A stretch of DNA of 64,000 nt from Schizophyllum amplum (GCA_007026445.1 VDMD01000007.1:806001-870000); one strand, 5' to 3'. Shown: positions 22,015-33,861, counted from the stretch's first letter. Program-made: numbers and translations. The notes: generated by a model from the letters alone, not told the origin.

Positions 22015-23339
22015 ATGTCTAGCACTTCCACCACCCCCGCACTCTTCAAGCCAGTCCAGGTTGGACCGCTGCAGCTGCAGCATCGCATCGTCCTGGCTCC
22101 CATGACGCGGTTTCGCGCCACAGCCGAGCACGTTCCCCTCCCGCACGTCAAGGAGTATTACGCCCAGCGCGCTAGCGCTCCTGGTACGCTGCTGGTCTCC
22201 GAGGGCACCTTCATCGCCCCGCAGGCCGGCGGCTACGGCAACGTCCCCGGTATCTGGAGCGACGCACAGATCGCTGCTTGGAAGGAGGTTCGTCTAGCTT
22301 TTGATGCATGATTGAACTTCAGCACTGATCTGCCTGCTGCGTAGGTGACCGACGCCGTGCATGCCAAGGGCTCCTTCATCTTCTGCCAGCTCTGGGCTCT
22401 GGGCCGCGGTGCCTCCAGTGACCAGCTCAAGTCGGAAAACTCGTCCTTCGAGGTGGTCGCGCCTTCAGCGATCAACTTGACTGGCTCCAACCAAACGCCT
22501 CGTGAACTCACCAACGCGGAGATCAAGGAGTATGTCAAGCTCTACGGCGCCGCGGCACGGAAGGCCGTCCACCAGGCGGGCTTCGATGGCGTTGAGATTC
22601 ACTCCGCCACCGGCTACCTGGTCGACGAGTTCTTGGTGAGTGCAAGTAGAAAATTCCAATAGAAGCGGACCTGACAAGCATTCTAGCAAGACATGTCGAA
22701 CACGCGGACAGACGAGTAGGTGGCAGCGTCGAGAACCGCGCCCGCTTCGCCCTTGAGCTCCTTGAAGAGATTGCGGGCTCGATCGGCGCCGACCGCGTCG
22801 CATTCCGTGTCAGCCCTTGGAGCACCTTCCAGGGTGAGCTTCTCCTTTTATCCTTCTTCCCAAAATCCTTTCTCACACCCGTGCTGCTAGACATGCGCAT
22901 GAAGGACCCCGTCCCTCAGTTCTCCTACCTCGCCTCCGAGATCAAGGACCGCTTCCCCGACTTTGCCTACCTCTCTGTGGTGGAGACGCGCGTAGTTGCC
23001 ACCGACACGCGGCTCATTGAGGAGATCTGAAAGGAGGAGCAGAACGACTTTTTGCGCAAGATCTGGGCACCGAAGGCCTTTGTCAGCGCGGGCGCGTACA
23101 CGCGGGAGTACGCGCTCAAGGATGCGGAGGAGAAGGGCGGTATTATCGCCGTGGGCAGGCAGTTTTTGGCGAACGTGAGTTTCAGTCTATCTTCCTGTTA
23201 CGAGTGTTTCCTGCAGCCCGACCTGCCGCAACGCTGGAGACGCTATGTGGAGCTCACGCTCTACGACCGTGACACCTTCTGCGCGCCGGGAAGCGACAGC
23301 TCGCGCGGATACACCCACTACCTGCTCGCAAAGCCATAG
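22015..23339 (+). pseudogene. Old Yellow Enzyme (NADH:flavin oxidoreductase), disabled
   Basis: The protein follows the FMN-dependent ene-reductase family: FKPVQVGPLQLQHRIVLAPM, LWALGRGA, AARKAVHQAGFDGVEIH, then NTRTDE and later KGGIIAVGRQFLAN and YDRDTF. Two lesions break it. At 22716-22718 the expected Tyr-Gly (TAC GGT GGC) reads TAGGTGGC: one base is missing, giving an immediate stop and shifting the rest. At 23028-23030 the conserved Trp codon before KEEQNDF is TGA. Apart from these, introns and reading frame are well kept, so inactivation is recent, or sequencing error contributed. Two independent faults make error alone unlikely. Exon text outside the lesions looks normal. Confidence 0.8.
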
Positions 23340-23601
23340 AGATAGCTATGTCTCAAGCTCGCAGAAGAAGGCGCGAAAGAGACGGCTTAACTGTTTTCTC
23401 GTGGCTTGAAGTAGGTACTGTCTTTAAAGTCTACTTTCGGCTTTGAACTGTTTGCTCCCTGTTTTATAGACAAATTAAGTAACAAATCTTGCCATGGCAA
23501 GGCTGACTGTTCGTATCTATTTATGCTTGTGTTCGTGCCTGCCGTAAGAGCAACTGTCAACTGTCTTCCGGCCCGTTGCCGGCGACTTGCTCTCAGCCAT
23601 C

Positions 23602-25233
23602 ATGTCGACCTGCCCAGAGTCTCCGACGCTCATTGCGGACAAGCTGCTTAACACCAATCAGGCTCCCACTGCTCAGAAGAGACAGCTGGTGAAAGCACTT
23701 CTCGAGGACTCGACCGCCGCCGCCGCCGTCCTCGAGGCTAAGATAGGCGCTCTACAGGCCGAACTCGCACAGGAGAGCGCCAAGCTTGCAAAAATCCAGA
23801 AAGTCGTAGCAGGCTACCGTGCCATCATATCTCCCTTTCGACATCTGCCCACGGAGATTCTGCAGACCATCTTTCGCTTCACGCTCCCCCGTTCCCATAA
23901 CGCGCTAGCTTCGACGAAAGACCCGCCATTACTATTCACACGGGTGTGTCGCGAATGGCGGGACGTGGCGCTCGCTACGCCCGAGCTATGGGCCTCGATT
24001 CACATCGTCTGCATGTCGTTCGAAGACGACATGCCCGACGAAGCCCGAGCTGCCATCAAGTATCGCGCCTCCGCTATCGCAGCGTGGATCGCACGCTCTG
24101 GAGCTTGTCTTCTTGACATATCCATTCAGGGAGCACGAAGCTTGGAAGGCGGCCTCGGTTACGGATCGCACGTAGATCTGAACATGATCTCTTCTGTGCC
24201 CCTCACATTGTCAGCCATCCTCCCCTACAGTCATCGCTGGCGGGAACTACATATTACGGCGTCAATCGATGACCTTGGTCCCCTGGAAGCTCTCTGTACT
24301 CCCGATCTCCCAGAGCTGGTCTCATTCTCACTGAATGAAAACATGGCGTTGCGGGGCGGGCCTGTTACACACGATGACCTCGCTGGCCCCACATTCCTTT
24401 CGAAAGCAACCAGGCTTCGTGACCTGAGGATGACCCTCTCAACGCGCCCAAACAACCTAGCTCGGTCACTACCCGTGATCCCGCATGATTCTCTGGTCTC
24501 CCTCTGCTTGCGGGACCCCTACATCGACGCTAGGTCGCTTCGTGGACTGGCGGATAATATCGCGCAATGTGTAACCCTGCAGCAGTTAAAGGTGGATATT
24601 GCGAATTCCCGCATAAGGCTAGATGGTGCCGCTCTCGCTTTTCAGGGTAAACTGTTTACAGCGCAGAACTAAGTCAACTAGAGCGGTAGCAACCAAGTCA
24701 GTGATATATTCAAGCAAGTAAAACGTGTAGCTACACACCTAGAGCGGTAGCAACCAAGTCAGTGATAGAGACTTGGTTGTGCAGTGGATCGCGAATTGCA
24801 GCCGCTCGCAGATTTCCTGCTACGTTCGGATTCCCAATGCTTGACGACGCTGACGGTCCGAGATACGACCTCCGTCGGGTCGTTCTTTGTGCAATGCTTG
24901 GAATCAGCACCAATGCTGCAGCATCTACGCATAGTCCGTTGTTCTCCACCAGGACCTGCTCCTCGGCATCTCGCGCCAGCGCTACACCGGGCGGACGCCA
25001 ATATGCTATGTCCTCATCTTCGTTCGATACACTTCAACGACTGCGGCGGAGTCGATGGAGTGTGGCTGGAGAACTTCCTGAGTGCTCGCGTGTTGCACCG
25101 ACAGGACAAGGAGTCACCGCTGCTAGCTAAAGGGTTCTCGTGCACTTTAGAAAGGCGCAGCCAGGACTGGACGCGCGGATTTTGCCTTTCCAAAAGGCGG
25201 GCGTCTTGGTCAGGTTCACACCAGAGAACCTGA
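23602..25233 (+). pseudogene. F-box protein gene, truncated in its repeat region
   Basis: A 357-codon frame opens at 23602 (MSTCPESPTLIADKLL; an ATG at 23587 is also in frame). It has a coiled coil (LEAKIGALQAELAQESAKLA), then an F-box: FRHLPTEILQTIFRFTLP and LFTRVCREWRDVALATPELW. The pattern is common in agaricomycete F-box families. Leucine-rich text follows but stops at 24672 after GKLFTAQN. The next ~100 nt hold two copies of a 29-nt repeat, after which homologous text resumes (ELQPLADFLLRSDSQCLTTL, NMLCPHLRSIHFNDCGGVDG) to 25233. Against the paralogue at 18213, about 40 residues are missing at the break. The first part could still yield a truncated protein with a working F-box, so it may not be fully dead. 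Confidence 0.65.
24678..24767 (+). repeat. Two-copy 29-nt direct repeat at the break in the F-box gene
   Basis: Identical copies at 24678-24706 and 24739-24767 (beginning CTAGAGCGGTAGCAACC), period 61 nt, located exactly where the reading frame of the F-box protein is interrupted. Confidence 0.9.
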
Positions 25234-25460
25234 AGAGAGGGTACTCGGCAGCATACGGGACCGTGCGTGCACAGGCGCAGTATCAAGGATGGGTGGCTTA
25301 GTGGGCAGTGGCGCCTTTCAATCATAATCTTGAATAAAATTAAAACAGTATCATTGGCCAGATATGTAGTGCTCTTCTTGGTAGCAGGCCAATCGAACGG
25401 TTGGATAAAAGCTCAATACGTCAGAGTCAGAGTACAAGATGTTGGCCTGGCCCACGTACC

Positions 25461-25928
25461 TCACGCGCAGATGTTGACGGGGATGCACAACATATACGTC
25501 GTGGTCACGGAAACCGTGACAGCCCCGCCGTCGTGACAGCAACAACATTAGGGCCATAGGTCGCCGTGATCGGGTTGTCCGTGCATGTTTTCTCGTACAT
25601 AACGACGCCGAAGATGGTGGTCGGCTCAGCCTGCTGTGGGATGAGATGACTACGTAAGAAGTCGGCGAGACGGACCTTGCCTCGCTGGGTGACGCCGCAG
25701 GCGGTGGGATACGTGAAGCGTGTAGACGTGGTCGTCAGCGCGTTCGCCGTGGAGTACGTTGAGGTCGCTCCGGGGCTGGTCTTCGTCTCGGTGCCAGTGA
25801 TCCTGGTCGTAGTGACTCCTGCGTGCAGTGAAGGTCGTGATATACGCGGCGTCCGCCTCGGCTTGGGCGGCGGAAGCAAGAGAGCAGAGCAACAGAGATG
25901 GGGCGACTGCAAGGAACAGTCTGGCCAT
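25461..25928 (-). pseudogene. Secreted Thr-rich protein with frameshifts
   Basis: The ATG at 25928 opens a clear signal peptide, MARLFLAVAPSLLLCSLASA. The mature part should be Thr-rich, but it only reads well if the frame moves by one base near 25828 (from YITTFTA into GVTTTRITGTETKTSP) and again near 25535 in a G run, reaching the C-terminus YMLCIPVNICA before a stop at 25461-25463. Neither change can be explained by an intron of normal size. In between, ANALTTTSTRFTYPTACGV and CTDNPITATYGPNVVAV read normally. Either an inactivated gene or two sequence errors. No known family recognised; cell-surface location is inferred from the signal peptide. Confidence 0.55.
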
Positions 25929-26941
25929 GGCGGTGAAGATTGCTGCGAATGCTCGGGACAGGGCACTGAAGCAATTGCCACATAATACGGGCTTTTATAC
26001 CGCTCTCGTCGCGAGTCCGAGTCCGGTCCAGGTACCATACAAGAATGAGCTGCAAGAGATAGGAAGTCTCCTGTATGGTTAGCTACAAGGAATTCAACGG
26101 TAGACTCAACTGGACGCGAGCTGAAGCCCTTGAGACGGGGCGTCTTGCATCCCTCACGCGCATTCTGGCCGGCCGCGGGACTGGACAGATAAAACTGCGA
26201 GTACGTCGGGAGGCTGCAACGCCATGTTTGCAGATAATCGCATAGACAGGGAGAGAGCGCGAGCGAGTGCATCGTTTCAGACGTCTACGGTGCGGAAGTC
26301 GCCGTGCGAGCAGGAGTCATGCCAAGATGAACCCCGGGAGGGCTCGAAGACACCGTGCAAGATACGTTGATTCCTTAGACAATGTTCTTCGGGCTGTGCG
26401 CGTTGTCATCTATGAGAGCTCAGACACGGCTTTGACAGGCTTGGGCCCTTCTTAGCTTTGCGTAGGTCAGCCAGCGACTCAGAATCGACGCGGTGCGATG
26501 ACTAACGTTCCGCCAGCGTAAAGACGAGCGACTCGTCAACGATGACTGTTGCGTCTTGCGCCGTAGCGGGTCAGGAAGAAGGCCTCGTCGGCGAAGACGC
26601 ACTGCGGGTGGTTGTGGTCGTATCGGCGGAGAGGAGATCGCGAGGATGGTAAGTACTTGTACGCACGTCTTGACACGCGCTTTGTTTCCGTTCGTCGACG
26701 AGCACAGAGCTGTCGTGGTGCCCCAACCAAGGTCGGCAGAGTTGCGCCCTGGCCGAGCAGTCATGGGCGAAGAAGAGACTCCAATCAATGACCACTGTCA
26801 GGTAGATAAGTGACCCTTATCTAATCGTGATTAGATTACATGCCGGCGCGTCAAATTCCTCGCGTCTTCGGCGCTTTCGTGCTCAAGGGCTCATCATCAC
26901 GCTAGCGCGGCTCATCCTCGACTCCCATATTGCGGACTGCC
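25929..26941. other. Intergenic with a doubtful minus-strand coding fragment
   Basis: Minus-strand text around 26800-26480 (including FADEAFFLTRYG, with a possible intron just before it) reads like protein, but needs a frame change to continue and has no start I can defend. Nothing else supported. Confidence 0.35.
25992..26000 (-). promoter_or_regulatory. TATA box of the secreted-protein gene
   Basis: Minus strand reads GTATAAAAGC, a near-consensus TATA box, about 65 nt before the ATG at 25928. Confidence 0.55.
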
Positions 26942-29381
26942 ATGTCCCTCCTGAGGGCAGGCTTCAAGAGCTCCTCGATCTTCGGGGCGTTTCGGAAGCC
27001 GCAGATCAGCTGTCCTCGGCGAATAGCTCGCCCGTTCCCTCAACCGCGTCTTCAGCTATGTGCCCGGACGCGAAGTTACCAACACTTGACGGACAGACAA
27101 CAAACTGCGGCCACCAAAGCGGCTGCTCCTGAAGACGCGAAGGCACCTGCACCTGTACCAGCGCCCAAGCCACCGCTCAGCGATGACGTCTCTGCGGCTC
27201 AGCAGCGACGAACGGACTGGAAGATAGTGAAGCAGCTCATGGAGCATGTCTGGCCGAAGGGGGACTGGAAGACGCGGGGCATTGTGGTGCTGGGCTTTGG
27301 GTTTCTCATCGCCGGCAAGGCACGTCTCGAATAATCAGCGTGAAAGCATCCGTTAACAGCCATGCAAGGTCCTCAACGTCCAAGTGCCGCTCATCTTCAA
27401 GGACATTGTGGACTCTCTGAATGTAGACCTCCCCGCCGAGGCAACCGTCTGGGTCGTCGTGGGCACCCTCGTCGCTGGATGTGAGTAATGTGCCGACGGG
27501 GACGGTCCTGATCGCTGACACAGTCCTTCAGACGGCGCTGCAAGAATCGGTTCTACTGTTTTCGGCGAGCTGCTGAACGCCGTGTTTGCCCACATCGGCC
27601 AGCGCGCCGTCCGCAAGCTCGCGCGCGACACTTTTGAACATCTACTCAATATGGACATGCGCTTCCACCTCTCGCGACAAACCGGCGGCTTGACTCGCGC
27701 CATCGACCGTGGGACAAAGTCAGCCCACCTATTGCGCGACCGAGAACTGTGCTGACGCATCCTAGGGGCATCACTTTCCTTCTGCAAGCCATCCTTTTTC
27801 GTATAGCGCCCACCGCGCTCGAGATCTCCATGGTCTGCGGCATACTGGTAAGTGGGGTCAATCTGGTCTTCGCATCGTCAAAATCAACGGTGATGGAAGC
27901 CTCCCTCTCACAGACATATAAATTCGGCTGGGATTTTGCCCTCATCACGACCGCCGCGCTAGGCGCGTACACCTGGTTCACCATCAAGACGACGTCTTGG
28001 AGGACACGGTTCCGGAGGGAAGCAAACAAAGCGGACAATAAGGCTGCCTCCGTCGCGGTGGACTCACTCATCAATTATGAGGCTGTCAAGAACTTCAATA
28101 ACGAGGCACACGAGGTGAAGATGTACGACAAACACCTCAAGGAGTACGAAGACGCGTCCATCAAGATCACGACCTCCCTCGCCTTTCTCAACTCCGGACA
28201 GAGCATCATCTTCTCCGGTGCCCTCACCATGGCCATGTGGCTCGCCGCAAACGGTGTACTCAATCGTATGTTCACCCCCTACGCCCTCTTACCTTCCACC
28301 AACATCTCCTCCAGACGAAATGACCGTCGGCGACCTCGTCATGGTGAACCAGCTCATCTTTCAACTCTCCCTTCCCCTCAACTTCCTCGGCACCATCTAC
28401 CGCGAGATGCGCCAGAACCTCCTCGACATGGAGGTCCTCTTCAAGCTCCGCGAGGACCACCCACCACCCCGCGCCGACCCCGCCGCACGCGCGCTCCACC
28501 TCACCACCGGCGAGATCCGCTTCGACAACGTGCACTTCGCCTACGACCCCGCACGGCCCATCTTCCGCGGGCTCTCCTTCACCATCCCGGGCGGCAAGAA
28601 GGTCGCCTTCGTCGGCCCGTCCGGCTGCGGCAAGAGCACCGTCTTCCGGCTGCTCTACCGGTTCTACGAGCCCGACAGCGGGCGGATATTTGTGGACGGG
28701 CAGGAGGTGCGCAGTGTGAAGCTGGATAGCCTGCGCAACGCGATCGGCGCGGTCCCGCAGGACACGCCGCTTTTCCACGCCGATGTGATGCATAATGTGC
28801 GCTATGGGCGTCTGGATGCGACGGACGAGGAGGTGATGGAGGCCGCGCGGAAGGCGAATGTGCACGATAGGATCATGCAGCTGCCGCACGGGTACGCGAC
28901 GAAGGTTGGCGAACGAGGGCTGATGATCAGCGGTGGGGAGAAGCAGCGTCTCGCGGTCGCGCGCGTCATGCTCAAGGACCCGCCAATATTGTTCTTTGAT
29001 GAGGCGGTATGTACCCCATTGTGAAGGTCACACTGCGGCATCGTGCTGACATCCATCGCAGACATCCGCATTGGACGCACACACCGAGGCCGAGCTGATG
29101 CGCAACATCAACAACACCCTCCTTGACAAGACGCGAACAAGCGTCTTCATCGCCCATCGCTTGCGCACCGTCGTCGAGGCCGGTCAGTCCTTCCGCTAGC
29201 TACTCGTATTCCTCCCAGCGCCCTGACCCGTCATGTAGACCTAATCATCGTCCTGCGAGACGGCCAGGTCGTCGAGCAAGGGTCCCATGAGGAGCTGCTC
29301 AGGCGTGGCGGGCTGTATGCGAGCATGTGGCAGCAACAGGTCTCCGCAGAACTCTTCCCCGACGACGAGGTCGTCGAGTAG
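26942..29381 (+). CDS. ATM1: Mitochondrial ABC half-transporter Atm1 (ABCB7 type)
   Basis: Atm1 sits in the inner mitochondrial membrane and exports a glutathione-linked sulfur compound needed for cytosolic Fe-S protein assembly. The start [17 protein letters not shown] is followed by an Arg-rich, acid-poor stretch typical of a mitochondrial targeting signal. The membrane domain includes [37 protein letters not shown] and [20 protein letters not shown]. The ATPase domain has Walker [11 protein letters not shown]-loop VPQDTPLFH, signature [13 protein letters not shown], Walker B ILFFDEA, D-loop SALD and His in FIAHRL. Seven or so short introns; one, 27320-27368, needs a GC donor (AAG then gcacgt) to keep the conserved GKVLNVQV. 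All catalytic motifs are intact, so the gene is probably functional and essential. Confidence 0.93.
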
Positions 29382-29742
29382 GCCAGAGGTCGTCGAGTTG
29401 GCATATGAGGCTCACGAGTAGGCTTATGAGGCTTACGAGTAGGCGCCCCATGTGGTCCTGTAGGCTTTCACAGTCTACGACGAGGACTGACTGACATGTC
29501 CGGACACTGAGTGGAAGAGGGCTAAGAGGAGGAGAGGCGGCAGCCCGGTAGGACCATTATATGTCCATGTATTTCTAGTATGTATACCTATGCTACAGTG
29601 GGCGGCGCTTAGCCGGCTGAGTGGTGATTGCGTCGTGAGAGGGGAGTTGGCGATACTGACTCTGGAATTGGTCGACTCCGAGGAAGCTGATAGAAACGGA
29701 ACGTGAAGAGAACTATGTCGAGCGATCATAACATGCCGTCAA
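29382..29742. other. Intergenic between convergent genes
   Basis: Holds the 3' regions of ATM1 and PGS1. Two near-copies of a TATGAGGCTCACGAGTAGGC-like unit lie just after the ATM1 stop. Confidence 0.5.
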
Positions 29743-31592
29743 TCATAACATGCCGCCGACCAGTTGCACGATGGCCTTTGTGCCGATGCGGACGTGTCGT
29801 TTGTCGCCCTGCCATGGTCCCGTGTGTGCGCGGAGGTCGCGGACTTCGTCTGCCAGTCGCCGGCGCAGAGCCATGAGGGCGTCAGGCTCGGCAGTTGTCG
29901 CCGCGCTGTCCACCGGACGCGATACATTCTTCTCTTCGTCCGAAGGCACGACCATGATGAACGACAGCTCCGTGTCGATGTGCGCCGAGCGGGAGTTGAG
30001 GTTGGTAGACCCGAAAAGCGTGAGCACCGGGGGCTCCGTCGGCGATGGCGATACCCAAATGCCTGACGCAAGGTGAGTATCGGGGCTCGAGAGACGAGAA
30101 GAGAGGGGAGTGCATACCTTTGGCGTGGTACGTCCACCCTGCCCTATGCCACTCGTGGAGTCGGACATCGGATGACCGCTCAGCCGCGCGAACGGCGCGC
30201 ATGAATCGCTGCTCGAGGAGTGTGTACCCCTCGGGTATTCGACCAGATATACCGCTGGAGCCATAGAAGCCGTTTGCCTACACGATATAGATTAGAAGGT
30301 GCCCCCGCCATACACCTATCGAACTGACCTTAGGACTGGCGGCAATGATGCTGGTGTCGACATTCCGACTGGCCAAGATATGCTCTTGATAAGGATGGTA
30401 GAGACCAAAATAGCCGCTCGTCAAGTCCACCAGGGGTCGTTGTCCTGACTCGCCTCCATATGCATAAAGGTGCTTGAAGAGCAGCGCGAGCGCGCTCTCT
30501 TCCTCTCGCACTCCAAACTGGCCCGCCTGGATGACAGGGAAGATGAGCACTTGTGGCGTGCTATCGTCACTCGCGACGGGCCGGTGACGGTACGTCTCCT
30601 GCAGCGTCGTCAGCGCGAGCTGCGCCTTGTCGTGTATACGGTGCGGGTGCGTGGCGGCGTCCGGCCAGAGCAGGGTGTCGCCAATCGAGTGCGGGTGCTC
30701 GGAGATGCGGACGGGGGACGAGCGCGGGAGAAGTTGGAAGGAGAAGGAGGAGACGGTTTGGAGAAAGTCGAAGCAGTACTCGGCGACGTGCGGCTGGTTG
30801 GTGAAGTGGATGTAGCGGTCCTGACGATCGGTGAAGTAGGACTTGTTCAGGTTGGCGCTGGGTTAGGGTGAGCATTGTATGAAGGGTGCAGAATGAGGCA
30901 GACTGACCCGCTGATCATCACGTCGTTGTCGGCACCGTAGACCTTGGCGTGCCATGTACCCCAGCCTTCGTTGAATCGTGGCGGGACTACTTTCGCAAGG
31001 ACACCGCTGAGGTGCGGACTCCTGAAAAGCGAGACGTGCACTCTGTCAGGGTATGCTTCAAGCAATGGTTGCAGGAGTTTGGTTGTGGACGAGGGTCCCG
31101 GGCGCGTCGACCGGTTCAAGTCAAGCTGGAGGTAGACGTGAAGGAGAGGCTTTCTGTGCAGCGCATCTCTCAGACTGGCTAGCTAGCGTTGATTGAGCAC
31201 AAGTTATATTCAGAAGAAAATATAAAGACACGGACGAGTTCTTTCTCCTCAGAACCGATGTATAAAGACGAGAGGAAGACGCGTCTCTCCGCTTGTTGGA
31301 TCATATCCTACTCTGGCACGTCAACCTCGCGCCCGGGACTATCCAAGGCGTGTTCACGCACCAGAAGTAGCGCATAGAACTCCTTGGGTTGCGATAGAAC
31401 TTGAATTTTGTTCGGGGGAACTGCGAATACGGGCTGCTTCTCGCATAGTCGCGTCGTGAAGCCGCTGATGGATGGGTGCAGCGTAGTTGTGGACAGCCAA
31501 CGCCTGCAGCGCGAAGAAAAGTCCTGATTAGGTCGTCGTTGGAGGAATAATTGAGTCCGCCCGACGTTCCAGGCGGACAGTAGTGCGGACAT
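29743..31592 (-). CDS. PGS1: Phosphatidylglycerophosphate synthase Pgs1
   Basis: Pgs1 makes phosphatidylglycerol phosphate from CDP-diacylglycerol and glycerol 3-phosphate in mitochondria, the first committed step to cardiolipin. It belongs to the phospholipase D superfamily and carries two HKD-like motifs. The first is seen as GTWHAKVYGADNDVMISG continuing (after an intron) to ANLNKSYFTDRQDRYI. The second is WTYHAKGIWVSPSP, followed by LTLFGSTNLNSRSAHIDTEL. The N-terminal exon starts at 31592 (MSALLSAWNVGRTQLFLQ), Arg-rich and suited to mitochondrial import, and leads to FAVPPNKIQVLSQPKEFYA, the usual family start. Then DMIQQAERRVFLSSLYIGSE. Seven exons or so; length about 500 residues, normal. 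Complete. Confidence 0.9.
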
Positions 31593-32057
31593 GACGGTAA
31601 TAAAGAACAAGTGATGGCGTCAAGGCTGCTCTTGTTTCTTACCATCATGTCCCCCGCCTCTTCGCCGTCTCTGCGCATTGTATGGAGGCCATAGCCCTGG
31701 TTCAGTTATGCCTTTTGACTTCAGATTGCATCTACGAATATGTGTCGCCTTCAGACGGAGCCACTCCTGGACTCGATTGACTAGAGACAGCATATGGCCC
31801 GCAATCGCGACGAGGGGCCAATCTCCTGTCCAATCAGTGCCACTGAACTGTACTTAGACATCTCCGGTGTCGACCGACACCTTGACACAAGTCTTCCTGT
31901 CTTCCGAGCTCGTTATACGGACACGAAGTAGAATGGTGCGAACAAACATAGTAGTCTCAATACCATGTCACCCATCTCGCTTCCTTGCTGTACTTATACT
32001 AACGAGCACCCATGCTCTCGCCTCATGTACACCCCGCCGTTCCCGCTCTCCTCAGCC
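31593..32057. other. Intergenic between divergent genes
   Basis: Two upstream regions back to back (PGS1 on the minus strand, the Ser/Pro protein on the plus strand). No supported exon. Confidence 0.5.
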
Positions 32058-33861
32058 ATGTCCTACTCGTCCTCCACAGCCTTCATCTCGAGCGTAAAGG
32101 TCCGGGTGAACGGGCTCACACGCTCATTGACACGCAAGAACAGAAAAGTGGTATGTATGTCTACACAATCAACGTCCTCCGCCGTCTGATCATATATTTC
32201 AGCAGCGCAGCGCCTCTGTCCCACCGCTTCGGCAAAGCGCCTCCGCAACCAGTCTATACAGCTGCAGCACGCTGGTGGGCAGCACTGTCGCCGAGCCTCT
32301 GGATGCCCCACCGGATCGGACGCCTTTCTCTAGCAGTCAGCTGCTGCGTCCACCGTCGGGGAGGCATCCCTATCTGCCACGCCCTGTATCGGAGCCCCGC
32401 CTCACTCTCGCGCAAATGCGAGCCTCGGCGTCGTACCCGGGCGATTCTCCCACTGGCATGAGAGAGCCTCAGGAAAGCGGCGGTCCATCCGGTCGCTCCT
32501 TGGAGGAGGCCGACGTCGCAGGTTTCGATCACGAAGGCCCAAACTGTGCCTCGCGCGAATTCCAGAGCGCGTGCCTTGAACCTCAGGCCTCTCGACATGC
32601 CTTCGAGCGCCCGCGCCCTGCCTCACTTGCCGTAGAGCCCACGCGTCCTGCGTCCATCGCAGATGGGCGCACGGCGAGCGAGCACGCGCGGCCCACGTCG
32701 TCCGCGCCCAGACGTTCTGCATCATACCGTGTGCCACCCCCGGCGGCGGACACATCGGATAACGCACCTTACTCAAGGCGCCTGCGTAGTCCGTCACAAG
32801 TCTTGCTACCACCGTCGTCGCAGGTCTCGCTACCTTCCTCGTCGCAGGTCTCGCTACGTTCCTCATCGCAGGTCTCGCTACCTTCTTCGTCGCAGGTCTC
32901 GCTGCCATCATCGTCGCCGCCCTTGTTGCCTTCCTCGCGGCCATTGTTGCCTCCGTCCCGGTCAGCCTCGGGATCTCCAAGATCCTCCCGGCCCCCGCCC
33001 TCGTCGTGGTATGCCGCCGACTTGCTGCCCCCGTCGTCCAAGTCACTGCCCCCGTCGCCCAAATCACTGCCGCCTTCCTCCAAATCACTGCCGCCTTCCT
33101 CCAAACCACTGCCCCCGTCCACCAAATCACGGCCCCCGTTGTGCCCATCCAGAGCCTATCGTTCAGCGGTCACATCGCTTGAGGCCTTGCCTGTCCAGTT
33201 GTCCGGTAGCATACCCAGTCAGTCCGGTAGCGTACCCATTCGCTCGCTCTCCGCCGATGCGACCACGACCACCTCCCCCAAGCCCTTGTCCGTCAGCTTC
33301 GCCGACGAGGCTGTTATGGTCAGGCGCGGCGAGGACGCGCAGAGGCGGCGGTCGCTCGTACGGCTGCAGCGCGATGTCGGTCGCAGCGCGTCCGTCGTAG
33401 AAAACGGGACGCCCGATGAGACCATGGCATATAGTGCACCGGAGCGTCTCACGTCTCTGTCGGAGCTCAGGCGGGTGGCAGCCATGGCTAGTGTCGTCGA
33501 GCCGGTACCGATGGAGTTTGGCCAAATGGCGGTAGAGTCAAGCGAGATGGCGGTAGAACCAAGCAAGACGAGGGCGGGGCCGACGATGGCTACAACAGCC
33601 ATGCCTACAAAAGCGGAACCGACCAGCCCACCTTCGTCTCGTACCCGCCGTTTCCTACGGAGCCGGCCGTCCTTCCTCTCGATGAGGTCAGAACGCGCGG
33701 CGTCTACGTCCAGCGCGACAACTGCGTCCCGTGGCCCAAGAGAAGCTCCCTCTGGCTCGCAGCAAGGATCGGCCAGCCCGAAGAAAAGCAAAGCATCTTC
33801 GGTTGTCCGCCGGTCTATCGTGCCCGTGTATGTGATGGCTCTGGGGCTGGTGGTTTCGTAG
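32058..33861 (+). CDS. Low-complexity Ser/Pro-rich protein with tandem repeats
   Basis: Exon 1 (32058 to about 32150) reads MSYSSSTAFISSVKVRVNGL and joins in phase 0 through a short intron to one long exon ending at 33861. The protein is about 580 residues, disordered, rich in Ser, Pro and Arg. A first repeat block has units like SQVSLPSSS (four to five copies), a second has units like SKSLPPS (five copies). Later text includes charged, Ala/Met-rich stretches and a basic Ser-rich tail ending in a short hydrophobic segment, VPVYVMALGLVVS, which might be a weak membrane anchor. No known domain. The long frame with a well-phased first exon supports a real gene, but function is unknown. Confidence 0.6.
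32811..33130 (+). repeat. Coding minisatellites
   Basis: Two tandem blocks in one exon: about 27-nt units around CGCAGGTCTCGCTACCTTC (32811-32918), and 18-21-nt units around CCAAATCACTGCCGCC (33034-33130). Unit length is a multiple of three, so copy changes keep the frame. Confidence 0.75.
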
